The notes under the pieces were generated by a model, which saw nothing but the letters and a program-made list of their open reading frames with translations, had not been told where the DNA came from and ran no database searches. Below are positions 41,414 to 49,400 of a stretch of DNA of 64,000 nucleotides, one piece after another; the stretch's first letter is position 1, and the number at the start of each line of letters is the position of its first letter. The position numbers and the translations under genes were made by a program. This DNA is from Anaerolineae bacterium (lineage in GTDB: Bacteria; Chloroflexota; Anaerolineae; 4572-78; J111): the NCBI GenBank assembly GCA_023382535.1, contig JAHDWA010000020.1, positions 93,832 through 157,831 on the forward strand. The letters are read 5' to 3'.

Positions 41414-42583
41414 ATGGACTCATCCATCACTCAATTGATTCTCCAAGACCGCAAAATTGCCTATGTTATCACCGATCCCAATCTGAAGATATTGGCGGTG
41501 AGTGATGAGGCAAACATCTTGCCCTCCGGCTATCAAGCCAGCCTGGGATGCTCTCTGCTAGACCTGGAACCTGAACTGATCGGCTGTGAGGAAGCTTTGG
41601 CCGACGTTTTGGCCGGAGAACTGCCCCGTTTTGAACTGGCCTGGGTCAACCGCGAGACTCCTGCCGGTCAAACTATCTATTTGACCCTGGTCGAGCTGCC
41701 CCATCGAAACCAAGAGGGACGGATTACGGGTCTCATCCATCTGGTTGAAGATGTGACCGAGGTGGGTGTGCTGAATCAGTGGTTAGCCCAACAGCGTAAC
41801 GAGCTGCGTCTGTTACGAGACCAATTGGCCCGGCAGAATCTCGAACTGGCGGCGGCCAACACCGAACTGCAGCGTCTGGACGAATTAAAATCCATGTTTG
41901 TTTCCATCGCTGCGCATGAACTGCGCACGCCGTTAACGTTGATCAGGGGGTATGGGGAGATGCTTTTGGATGGAGATTTAGGCCCTCTGGCCGACAAGCA
42001 GCGCGATTGCCTTGAGATTATCGAGAGGAGCGCCAGCCGCCTGCTCACCATCACCAGCAATCTGCTTGATGTGACCCGGATCGAAACCGAGCGGATCGAG
42101 TTGGTCTTGAAACCGATAGACCTGCCCACCCTGGTCCAGACCCTGGCCGCCGAATTTGGCCCGGAGTTGCAGGCCAGGGTTCAGCGCCTGACCTTACGGG
42201 CCTCCTCCGATCTGCCCCCTGCCTTGGGCGACGAGACACGAGCCGCCCAGATCATCGGTAATCTGTTGAGTAATGCCAGCAGGTACACTTCTCAGGGGGG
42301 GCTTATTACCGTTGATGTGACCCTGGCTGAAGAGGCAGGCTTTCTGCAAATTTCGGTAGCGGACAATGGGGTGGGCATATCGGCTGGCGACCAGGCCAAG
42401 CTGTTCAGTCGTTTCTTCCGCGCCGAAAGCCCGCCATCCACTGAGGCCAGGGGCGCCGGCCTGGGGCTATATATCACTCGCGCGCTGATCGAGCTGCATG
42501 GCGGGCGCATCTGGTTTGAAAGCGAGCTGGGGCGGGGAAGCACGTTCCACGTGACATTCCCGGTTGCCGATAGGCCGGTGTAG
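41414..42583 (+). CDS. PAS-containing sensor histidine kinase
   Basis: A 389-residue cytoplasmic kinase. An N-terminal PAS domain (about 10-120) is followed by a coiled coil (LRLLRDQLARQNLELAAANT), then HisKA with the phospho-His in FVSIAAHELRTPLTLIRGYG, and HATPase motifs NLLSNASRYT, DNGVGIS and GAGLGLYITRALIELHGG. A TTG at 41393 overlaps the GTPase stop and could be a coupled start; the ATG at 41414 is given. It is the likely partner of the OmpR-type regulator two genes upstream. The end is 5 bp from the end of the convergent zinc-ribbon gene. Confidence 0.9.
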   Translation: MDSSITQLILQDRKIAYVITDPNLKILAVSDEANILPSGYQASLGCSLLDLEPELIGCEEALADVLAGELPRFELAWVNRETPAGQTIYLTLVELPHRNQEGRITGLIHLVEDVTEVGVLNQWLAQQRNELRLLRDQLARQNLELAAANTELQRLDELKSMFVSIAAHELRTPLTLIRGYGEMLLDGDLGPLADKQRDCLEIIERSASRLLTITSNLLDVTRIETERIELVLKPIDLPTLVQTLAAEFGPELQARVQRLTLRASSDLPPALGDETRAAQIIGNLLSNASRYTSQGGLITVDVTLAEEAGFLQISVADNGVGISAGDQAKLFSRFFRAESPPSTEARGAGLGLYITRALIELHGGRIWFESELGRGSTFHVTFPVADRPV

Positions 42584-42588
42584 AGGGC

Positions 42589-42912
42589 TTATTCCCGCTG
42601 TGACGCTGCTTCAAATTCCTCGCGGGTGATAAAGTCGCCTCGGGAAATGTCGCGGTTAATAAGGCGGCGGTTTTCATCAAAGGTCAAAACGACCTCGATG
42701 CGTTCAAAGCAAAGATGGCTCCCGACCAATGTTTTGTGGGCGGTGTAACCGCCTTCGTCGCTTTGGCTCAGATTATTTTGCAAATCCAGGCGCGTTTTGA
42801 TGACCTCACCGCATTTACGGCAGCGAACATAAATCCAGTAGACCTGCTGGTTTTGTTCCCCGAGCCTGTTACCGCTTCCAAATAACGATTTAAGAGAGTC
42901 GAAAAAACCCAC
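42589..42912 (-). CDS. Small zinc-ribbon-like protein
   Basis: A 107-residue protein starting at GTG with GGAG nine bases upstream. It contains YVRCRKCGEVIKTRLDL, one CxxC knuckle, with another Cys in GSHLCFERI that may complete a metal site. The rest is beta-rich (VVLTFDENRRLINRDI). There is no signal peptide. It is convergent with the histidine kinase gene. The function is unknown. Confidence 0.7.
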   Translation of the reverse strand: MGFFDSLKSLFGSGNRLGEQNQQVYWIYVRCRKCGEVIKTRLDLQNNLSQSDEGGYTAHKTLVGSHLCFERIEVVLTFDENRRLINRDISRGDFITREEFEAASQRE

Positions 42913-43064
42913 CTGCGTTTCTCCAAATCTGGGGATAATTGGGCGAGGAGGCCATCACAAAGCTGCGCCCGCACAGACTTAAAACAGTTTACTTCAAAGC
43001 GTCAAAGACCGCCAAAATCAAGGCCCGACGTTTCCAGATTTAACTTAAAAGTATGAAAAACCTC

Positions 43065-43092
43065 TTGACAGAATTCATAAACTCAATATACT
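43065..43092 (+). promoter_or_regulatory. Promoter of the Rrf2-type gene
   Basis: TTGACA (43065-43070), 16 bp, TATACT (43087-43092), about 30 bp before the ATG. The palindrome below overlaps its -10. Confidence 0.7.
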
Positions 43093-43103
43093 ATATATAT
43101 AGT
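43090..43103. promoter_or_regulatory. ACTATATATATAGT palindrome, likely Rrf2 operator
   Basis: A perfect 14-bp palindrome at the start of transcription. A related half, TAACTATATAAA, with AAGTATATC 15-20 bp later, lies at about 43567-43600 before the ABM gene, suggesting that both genes are controlled by the Rrf2-type protein. Confidence 0.5.
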
Positions 43104-43123
43104 TAATCAGCTCTTCTGGCATC

Positions 43124-43552
43124 ATGAGTTATTCTCTGGCCTTTTCTCAAGCAATCATGGTTGTTTTATATGTTGCCGATAAGCTTCAACAAGGCAGCTA
43201 TGACTTTGTGCCGACCAAACAATTATCTGAGGACTTGGGTATTGCCGGTCCCACTGCCGTTAAAATTCTGCAAAATCTGAGTAGAGTCGGCCTTATTGAA
43301 ACCCGTGAAGGAACCAGAGGAGGCATTCGCTTGGCTGTACCGGCGGCGGATATTACGATCCTCGATATTTTTAGTGCCATCGAACGTGAACGTCCTCTCT
43401 TTCGATCTGATTTACCCGTCCGGGCTACAGGCGAAAAGCCAACTCGTGCTCGCCAAGAAATTTCAAAATTATTAGCTTCAGCCGAGGAGGCCATGAAAGT
43501 CAAATTAAAAGAACTAACCGTCAAAGATTTGCTCGATAAGTTAAACCCATAA
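43124..43552 (+). CDS. Rrf2-family transcriptional regulator without cysteines
   Basis: A 142-residue protein with the Rrf2 winged helix: VPTKQLSEDLGIAGPTAVKI, LQNLSRVGLIETREGTRGGI, LAVPAADITILDIFSAIE. The three cysteines that bind an Fe-S cluster in IscR or NsrR are absent, and the protein contains no Cys at all, so it must sense something else or act as a simple repressor. Its promoter holds a perfect palindrome. An ABM-domain gene follows 84 bp downstream. Confidence 0.88.
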   Translation: MSYSLAFSQAIMVVLYVADKLQQGSYDFVPTKQLSEDLGIAGPTAVKILQNLSRVGLIETREGTRGGIRLAVPAADITILDIFSAIERERPLFRSDLPVRATGEKPTRARQEISKLLASAEEAMKVKLKELTVKDLLDKLNP

Positions 43553-43636
43553 ATTTTTTTGAGTCTAACTATATAAATAAAATATAAAGTATATCTAATT
43601 AGGATTACCAACAAATATTGAACAGGGAGAACTGAA

Positions 43637-43936
43637 ATGATCGTAGCCTACGTGTCTGTTAAAACAAATGAAAATGCGGCCGGTGAGTTTGAGCGAATTT
43701 TGCGCGAGATACAGGGGGAAGTCCGCCAAATGGTGGGGTGTGTAAAGAACGAGTGGTATCGCGTTCCTGACTCGCCGCAGTGGTATGTCATCTATGGAGA
43801 GTTCGACACGAAGGAGAATTTCGAAAAATACTTGAACTCAGCCATCGTCAAACGTATCGGTGCTGAACTCATGCCACTGCTTGAGGTCCCGCCGGAATTC
43901 AAGCATTACGAAGCAACTATTCTCGAAACCAATTAA
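43637..43936 (+). CDS. ABM-domain (YgiN-like) monooxygenase
   Basis: A 99-residue protein with GGGAGAA before the ATG. It has the dimeric alpha/beta-barrel pattern of antibiotic biosynthesis monooxygenases: MIVAYVSVKTNENAAGEFER, GCVKNEWYRVPDSPQWYVIY, FDTKENFEKYLNS. Relatives oxidise quinols or polyketides or degrade haem without cofactors. It is probably regulated by the preceding Rrf2-type protein in response to redox or electrophile stress (inference). Confidence 0.85.
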   Translation: MIVAYVSVKTNENAAGEFERILREIQGEVRQMVGCVKNEWYRVPDSPQWYVIYGEFDTKENFEKYLNSAIVKRIGAELMPLLEVPPEFKHYEATILETN

Positions 43937-43974
43937 GCGCGGATGTTGCCTGACAGAGCTGTCGTCAACAAAAC

Positions 43975-45516
43975 CTAGCCGTACAGCTCTACCCCGGCCA
44001 GCTCCCGCTCGCGGCGGGCGACGTAATCGCGCAAGGCCTCGGCCAGGCCGGGGTCCATGGGCGGGGCTTCGTACTGGTTGAGCAGCTCTTTCCAGATCAG
44101 GTGGGCGCGTTTGGCCGCGTCAAAACTGCCCGCTTCGAACCAGGTTTGATAGCTGAGCCGGTCGGCCAGGAAGGACTCGTAAAACTCGGTGCTAAAGCGG
44201 GCCTGGGTATGCGGCGTGCCAAAATGATGCCCGCCCGGACCCACCTCGGCAATCATGTCCAGGGCCAGCGTCTCCTCGTTGATTTCAAAACCGCGCAAAA
44301 AGTGGGCGAACATGGCCAGGTTCTCGGCATCAATAATGAACTTTTCATAGGAGGCGGTCAAACCTCCCTCCAGCCAGCCGATGGCATGCATAACGAAGTT
44401 GGTCCGGGCCAGCATCGCCGGCCACATCGTCCACATGGTTTCATAAGCGGCCTGGGCATCGGGCACTTTGGCGGTGTTGAGGCTGCCGCTGCCGCGATAG
44501 GGCAGTCCGTAGCGGCGGGCCAGTTGCGCCCCGATAATCAGCGCCCAGGCGCCTTCCGGCGTGCCAAAAGCGGGACTGCCGCTTTTCATATCTACGTTGG
44601 TGGTAAAGCCGCCGTAAATCACCGGCGCGCCGGGCCTGACCAGTTGGGTCAGGGCAATTCCGGCCAGGGCCTCGGCGTTTTGCTGGGCCAGGGCCGCGGC
44701 GATGCTGATCGGACTCATCGCCCCGGCCAGGATGAAAGGGGTGATAATGGTGATTTGGCCGGCGCGGGCATAGGTGATGAGACCGCCCAGCATGCGGTCG
44801 TCGTAGCGGAGGGGGCTGTTCACGTTAATCACGCTGCCAATAACCGGATCGCCGTGGAGGTCGTCGCCAAAGACCAGCCGGGCCATGGCCAGGGCGTCAT
44901 GGGGAATGACTCGCCCGTGAGCGGCCTCCTGGATGGCCTTGTCGGTCAGAGTGAAGCCGGACAGCAGGCGGTGGAGATGCCGGGCCGAGACTTCGACATC
45001 ATGCGGCGCGACCAACTGCTCCCCGCTGGTGTGGAGCAGGTTACACATGTGGACCAGCTTTTGCAGGTTGTGGTAATCTTTGAGCAGGCCCGGACGCCGG
45101 CCTATCTCCAGGTTGGCGGCAAAGACCGTACCCCCGTGAGGCGCAAAAACAAGGGCGTCGCCGCCGATAAAGAGATTACGTTCTGGATTTCGAGCACGCC
45201 AGGTGAAAGTTTGCGGGGCTTGAGCCACCAGTTCCAGCACCAGGTGGCGGTCCGGCCAGACATGCCGGGCCGAACGGTCCACTTTGGCCCCGGCTTTTTG
45301 CCACAATTCAAGGCTCTCGTCGTCGAGAAAATCCAGGCCGGTCTGCTCCAAAATCTGCAAAGACGCCTGGTGAAGTTGCTCTACCTGTTCGGCTGAAATA
45401 AGTTCCAGCGGCGCAAGCCGATTACTGATGCGGCGAAACGGAATTTTCAACAGCGGTGACTGGCTGCGGCTGTGACGCTGCGCGGCCCGGCGCGCTGCTC
45501 GAGCTTCTTTATCCAT
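43975..45516 (-). CDS. MttB-family methyltransferase homologue (non-pyrrolysine)
   Basis: A 513-residue protein, the third MttB-superfamily copy. It is clearly the sister of 25385-26914: both share VNSPLRYD, MLGGLITYARAGQ/YGQ, ILAGAMSPI, YGGFTTNVDM and GPGGHHFG. A GGGGGG precedes the ATG. It has no in-frame TAG. It lies alone, convergent with the ABM gene and divergent from a sensor kinase, outside the main catabolic cluster. The closeness of the two copies suggests a duplication within the lineage. Confidence 0.85.
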   Translation of the reverse strand: MDKEARAARRAAQRHSRSQSPLLKIPFRRISNRLAPLELISAEQVEQLHQASLQILEQTGLDFLDDESLELWQKAGAKVDRSARHVWPDRHLVLELVAQAPQTFTWRARNPERNLFIGGDALVFAPHGGTVFAANLEIGRRPGLLKDYHNLQKLVHMCNLLHTSGEQLVAPHDVEVSARHLHRLLSGFTLTDKAIQEAAHGRVIPHDALAMARLVFGDDLHGDPVIGSVINVNSPLRYDDRMLGGLITYARAGQITIITPFILAGAMSPISIAAALAQQNAEALAGIALTQLVRPGAPVIYGGFTTNVDMKSGSPAFGTPEGAWALIIGAQLARRYGLPYRGSGSLNTAKVPDAQAAYETMWTMWPAMLARTNFVMHAIGWLEGGLTASYEKFIIDAENLAMFAHFLRGFEINEETLALDMIAEVGPGGHHFGTPHTQARFSTEFYESFLADRLSYQTWFEAGSFDAAKRAHLIWKELLNQYEAPPMDPGLAEALRDYVARRERELAGVELYG

Positions 45517-45554
45517 ACCCCCCCTTTTGATTTCGTCCCATAAGCAGAGCGCCC

Positions 45555-45584
45555 ATTATAACATAAGCAGTCGCCCCATCCTAA
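45555..45584 (-). promoter_or_regulatory. Candidate promoter of the third MttB-family gene
   Basis: On the minus strand TTAGGA, 18 bp, TATAAT, about 40 bp upstream of the ATG. Confidence 0.45.
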
Positions 45585-45594
45585 TGGACTCCTC

Positions 45595-45623
45595 TTGAAA
45601 AACACCCTTTCTTACCTTATAAT
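45595..45623 (+). promoter_or_regulatory. Promoter of the PAS-GAF kinase gene
   Basis: TTGAAA (45595-45600), 17 bp, TATAAT (45618-45623). It lies 45 bp before the ATG used here. Confidence 0.7.
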
Positions 45624-45668
45624 AGGGACACTGGCCTTCTTCAATGGGGTCAGTTGGGCGGCATATTT

Positions 45669-48380
45669 ATGGAAGACAGCGAAAAATCTGGACAATCCCG
45701 GACGAGAGAGGCGAGCAAACAGCGCCAGCAGGGAGCTACGCGACGGGGTACGCTGGCGGCGCTCAAGCAGGCAAAGCTGGAGTCCCTCCGTGAAAGCGAG
45801 TTGAAATTTCGAACTTTTGCCGAAATGACCACCGCCGCTATCTTTATTTACCAGGGGAAGCGGAACCGCTACGTGAATCCAGCCACAGAAGTGATTACCG
45901 GTTATTCCGAGCGAGAGCTTCTGGCTATGAATTTCTGGGATATTATTCATCCTGATTATCGTGAATTTGTTAAGACCCAAGGAATGGCACGCCAGCGGGG
46001 AGAGGCGGTGCCAGCCCGTTACGAGGTTAAAATTTTAACCAAAGGAGGCGAGGAGCGCTGGCTTGACTTTACCGGAGGGTTGATTGAATTCAAGGGGCGG
46101 CCGGCAGTGTTAGGTACAGCTTTTGATATTACCGAACGCAAACGGGCTGAAGAGGAAAATGCCCAATTATATAATCAGGTCCGGCAGGAATTGGCGGCAC
46201 GCCGGCAGATTGAGATTGAGATTATCCAACGTAACGCCGAGCTGCTGGCGCTCCAATACGCGGGGGCGACGCTGGCCAGCAGCCTGGATTTGCCGTTTAT
46301 TCTGGACACATTCGCCCACGAATTGACCAATCTATTGGCTGTGGTTGGCTGCGTCATTTGTCAATGGGATCAAGCTGACGATACTATCGTGGCAATTGGC
46401 AAGTATGGTTTACCCTATTGGCGAGATGAATGGCCGTTGACTTACCCCCTGGCTGAACTGACCTTGTCAAAACGCGTCTTGGTCGAGCGGCGAGCGTTCC
46501 AGATGACCTCAAGCCAAAAGGATAAGGACTCGGTTGAACTGGCCTATATGCAAGAAATAAAGGTGAAGAGTTTATTGATGCTGCCCATGGAGTTTCAAGG
46601 CCAGGTCGTGGGCCTGCTTCAGATCATGGATGCTCCTATGGAGCGGGTCTTTACCAATCAAGAAATTGCCCTGGCCCAAATGCTGGCCAACCAGGCAGCC
46701 AGCGCGGTCCAGAATGCTCAGCTCTTTGCCGAAATCAAGCAGCGGCTCAAAGAGGAGACTGCCCTTCAAGAGGCCTCAACCATAATTTCATCTTCCCTCG
46801 AACTGGATACCGTCTTGAAGCACATCGCCGAGCAGATGGGACGAGCGGTGGAAGCGAGCAGCGCCTATATTTGCGATTACAACGCAGAAAAGATGACTTC
46901 CACCGTTGTGGCTGAATATTTTAGCCCGTACGCTTCAGCCCAGGAACGGGTGTCTGATCTGGGAGCAACGTACCCGCTGCCCCGCGACTTTTCGGCTAAC
47001 TTTGAGAGGTTGCTGGCTAATCAGGCCGAGGAAATTCATGCGGATGAGCTGGATGAGCACGGCTCAAGGTGGCAGCATCTGCGCCAGTTTGGGGCTAATA
47101 CGATCCTGAACATTCCCCTGCGGCATAGAGGCCGGATTATTGCCTTTGCTGAGTTATGGGAAAGCCGGTACAAGCGCCATTTTACCCTTGAGGAGATGGC
47201 TTTATGCCAGGGAATTGCCCAACAGGCGGCAGTCGCCCTGGAACATGCCCGGCTCTACGATCAAGCCCAGCGAGAAATAAAAGAACGTGTCAAAACCGAA
47301 GCTGAACTGCGCCAGAGCGAAACCAGGCAGCGGGCGCTGCTCAATGCGATTCCTGATGTGATGTTTCGGGTAACCCGGGCCGGGCAGTTTCTGGATTACC
47401 GGCGCGGCAGTGAGGCAGAGTCCGCCTGGCCAGCCCGGATAGAGGGGGGGCAAAACTTACCCGAAGTACTGCCTGCTGAAATTAGCAGTCTCATCCTTGA
47501 ACACCTGGAATGGGCGCTCGACTCCGGCGTTACTCAGGTTTTTGAGTTCCGCTGGTCGCTGCCACACCATACCCAGGATTATGAAACGCGCCTGGTAGTC
47601 AGCGGTCCTGACGAAGTATTGGGTATTGTGCGCAATATCACCGAACGGAAGCAAATGGAAGAACAGGCGATGCGTTCGGAACGGCTGGCTGCTTTGGGTC
47701 GGTTGTCGGCGGCGCTGACCCACGAAATTAACAACCCGCTCCAATCCATGCGCACCCACCTGGATTTGATGTTGGATTTTTCATTGGAACCGGGTGAAGA
47801 TAAGAAATTCTTGCAGATCATCCGCCAGGAGGTAGAGCGCCTCAATGAGATTACCCGGCGCATTCTCAACCTGGCCCGCCCGTGGCCCGTTTTGCGGCGC
47901 AAGGTCTTTGTAACTGATCTGTTGCAAGAAATTCTCCTGCTGGCCCATAGGCAGCTTAAACAAAATCAAATAGAACTGACTACCGAGTGGCAAGAGGTGG
48001 CCCCGGTCTTCGCTGTGCCAGACCAACTGACCCAGGTTTTCCTAAATTTGATCATTAATGCTATAGAAGCAACCCCGGCCCGCGGGCGGTTGCAGATTTC
48101 CGTGCATTCTGAATCGGACCAAGTTATTGTATCCATTGTCAATAGCGGTTCTGCCATTGATCCGGATGTTCTGCCGCACATTTTTGAACCTTTTTTTACC
48201 ACCAAACTGGAAGGCAGCGGCCTGGGTCTCTGGGTTAGTCATAATTTAGTACGCCAGCACGGCGGTTCTATCACCGTAGAAAACCTGGGAAGTAACGAAG
48301 GGGTGGCCTTTACCGTTACGTTACCCAATGTGCCTATTCTGGAGGTTAGAGATGACAACGCCTACTTCTCAACCCACTAA
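45669..48380 (+). CDS. PAS-GAF-GAF-PAS sensor histidine kinase
   Basis: A 903-residue cytoplasmic kinase. A PAS domain (about 40-155, ending AFDITERKRAEEE) is followed by two GAF domains (about 195-350 and 370-530, with LPMEFQGQVVGLLQIMD and IPLRHRGRIIAFAELWES). A divergent second PAS domain follows (about 555-655, ending IVRNITERKQMEE). The kinase core has the phospho-His in GRLSAALTHEINNPLQSMRT, NLIINAIEA, and FFTTKLEGSGLGLWVSHNLV. The start is uncertain: the ATG at 45669 or a TTG at 45654, neither with a good Shine-Dalgarno. It overlaps the downstream regulator gene by 29 bp. Confidence 0.9.
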   Translation: MEDSEKSGQSRTREASKQRQQGATRRGTLAALKQAKLESLRESELKFRTFAEMTTAAIFIYQGKRNRYVNPATEVITGYSERELLAMNFWDIIHPDYREFVKTQGMARQRGEAVPARYEVKILTKGGEERWLDFTGGLIEFKGRPAVLGTAFDITERKRAEEENAQLYNQVRQELAARRQIEIEIIQRNAELLALQYAGATLASSLDLPFILDTFAHELTNLLAVVGCVICQWDQADDTIVAIGKYGLPYWRDEWPLTYPLAELTLSKRVLVERRAFQMTSSQKDKDSVELAYMQEIKVKSLLMLPMEFQGQVVGLLQIMDAPMERVFTNQEIALAQMLANQAASAVQNAQLFAEIKQRLKEETALQEASTIISSSLELDTVLKHIAEQMGRAVEASSAYICDYNAEKMTSTVVAEYFSPYASAQERVSDLGATYPLPRDFSANFERLLANQAEEIHADELDEHGSRWQHLRQFGANTILNIPLRHRGRIIAFAELWESRYKRHFTLEEMALCQGIAQQAAVALEHARLYDQAQREIKERVKTEAELRQSETRQRALLNAIPDVMFRVTRAGQFLDYRRGSEAESAWPARIEGGQNLPEVLPAEISSLILEHLEWALDSGVTQVFEFRWSLPHHTQDYETRLVVSGPDEVLGIVRNITERKQMEEQAMRSERLAALGRLSAALTHEINNPLQSMRTHLDLMLDFSLEPGEDKKFLQIIRQEVERLNEITRRILNLARPWPVLRRKVFVTDLLQEILLLAHRQLKQNQIELTTEWQEVAPVFAVPDQLTQVFLNLIINAIEATPARGRLQISVHSESDQVIVSIVNSGSAIDPDVLPHIFEPFFTTKLEGSGLGLWVSHNLVRQHGGSITVENLGSNEGVAFTVTLPNVPILEVRDDNAYFSTH

Positions 48381-49173
48381 ACCGGGCGCGCACCTGTTGA
48401 TTGTGGATGATGAACCCAATATTCGTTCGGCGCTGGTGCGGGCTTTGAGCTTGCTGGGCTATACGGTTGAAGAAGCCAGCGCGGGCCAGGAAGCGCTGGC
48501 CATGCTGCAACATACTTCTTTTGATTTGATGGTGCTGGACCTGCGTATGCCGGGTATGGATGGACTTGAAGTAATGCTGCGCGTCCGCCAAGCGTATCCA
48601 GAATTGTTGATCATCATCCTGACCGGTCACGCTACGCTGGAAAGTGCGATTGCAGCGGTGAAATCAGACGTAGTAGATTATTTGCAGAAACCGGCCAGTA
48701 TTCAAGAAATTGCCCAGGCTGTCACCCGCTCCCTGGAAAAGCGGGCCGCGCAGATCCAACGTCAGCGGCTGGTTCAGGTGATGGGCGAAGCCCTGGAAGT
48801 CCTGCGTCAGGCTGATCCGTCCCTCAGCGCGGCTTCAATCCCCTCTGATGCTCAGGATATTTTGCATCTGCACCCGCTCAAGCTTGATCGCCAGAAACGG
48901 TTGTTGATGATTGCAGCCGAAGGGACGCAGCCTCTCCAACTTACCGAAGGTGAAACGGTAGTTCTGGCCAGCTTAATGATGTGTCCGGACAAAGTGTTAT
49001 CCTGCCGTGACCTGATAGAATTGGGGTGGGGGTACAGCACCAATGAACGAGAAGCCCAGAATATTATCCGGCCTCATGTCAGCCGGCTGCGGAATAAAAT
49101 CAAGAGGATTATCCCCACCTCTAGCTTGATCCATACTGTCCGAAAACGCGGTTACGTGCTTCAAGCGCTTTAA
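48352..49173 (+). CDS. Response regulator with winged-helix output
   Basis: A 273-residue protein starting at the ATG at 48352 with GGAGG upstream, inside the end of the kinase gene. The receiver domain shows LLIVDDEPNIRSAL, the phospho-Asp in LMVLDLRMPGMDG, and LTGHATLESAI, which is NtrC-like. A linker of about 80 residues leads to a C-terminal winged helix (LTEGETVVLASLMMCPD, IIRPHVSRLRNKIKRI, HTVRKRGYVLQAL). The NtrC-like receiver with an OmpR-like output is an unusual pairing. It is the cognate regulator of the PAS-GAF kinase. Confidence 0.9.
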   Translation: MTTPTSQPTKPGAHLLIVDDEPNIRSALVRALSLLGYTVEEASAGQEALAMLQHTSFDLMVLDLRMPGMDGLEVMLRVRQAYPELLIIILTGHATLESAIAAVKSDVVDYLQKPASIQEIAQAVTRSLEKRAAQIQRQRLVQVMGEALEVLRQADPSLSAASIPSDAQDILHLHPLKLDRQKRLLMIAAEGTQPLQLTEGETVVLASLMMCPDKVLSCRDLIELGWGYSTNEREAQNIIRPHVSRLRNKIKRIIPTSSLIHTVRKRGYVLQAL

Positions 49174-49210
49174 CAGCTTCCCCATCTTTTCAGAGTAAGT
49201 TGCCATTTAG

Positions 49211-49264
49211 CTGCGAAAAATCATCCTGAGTGCCAAAGGCTTATCGAAGGGTGATTTTTCGCAG
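49211..49264. repeat. Intergenic hairpin repeat
   Basis: CTGCGAAAAATCA (49211-49223) is perfectly complementary to TGATTTTTCGCAG (49252-49264). The adjoining CCTGAGCGAAGCAAAGGG (to about 49320) is of the dispersed intergenic-repeat type. It separates convergent genes. Confidence 0.55.
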
Positions 49265-49344
49265 CATCCCGAGTAGTCCTGAGCGAAGCAAAGGGCGTAC
49301 CGAGGGGTGCTGCTTCTAAGGAAGCAATTTGAGTTATCCTATTA

Positions 49345-49372
49345 AAAAAGGGACGTGACCCGGTCACGTCCC
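49345..49372 (-). terminator. Intrinsic terminator of trpB2
   Basis: On the minus strand GGGACGTGACC pairs with GGTCACGTCCC around a tiny loop, followed by TTTTTT. It lies about 30 bp after the stop. Confidence 0.8.
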
Positions 49373-49400
49373 TCTCTTATTCACCAAAATTCAACCAGGC

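Noticed and set aside
43124..43552. Fe-S sensing IscR/NsrR-type regulator
   Set aside because: The protein has no cysteine residues.
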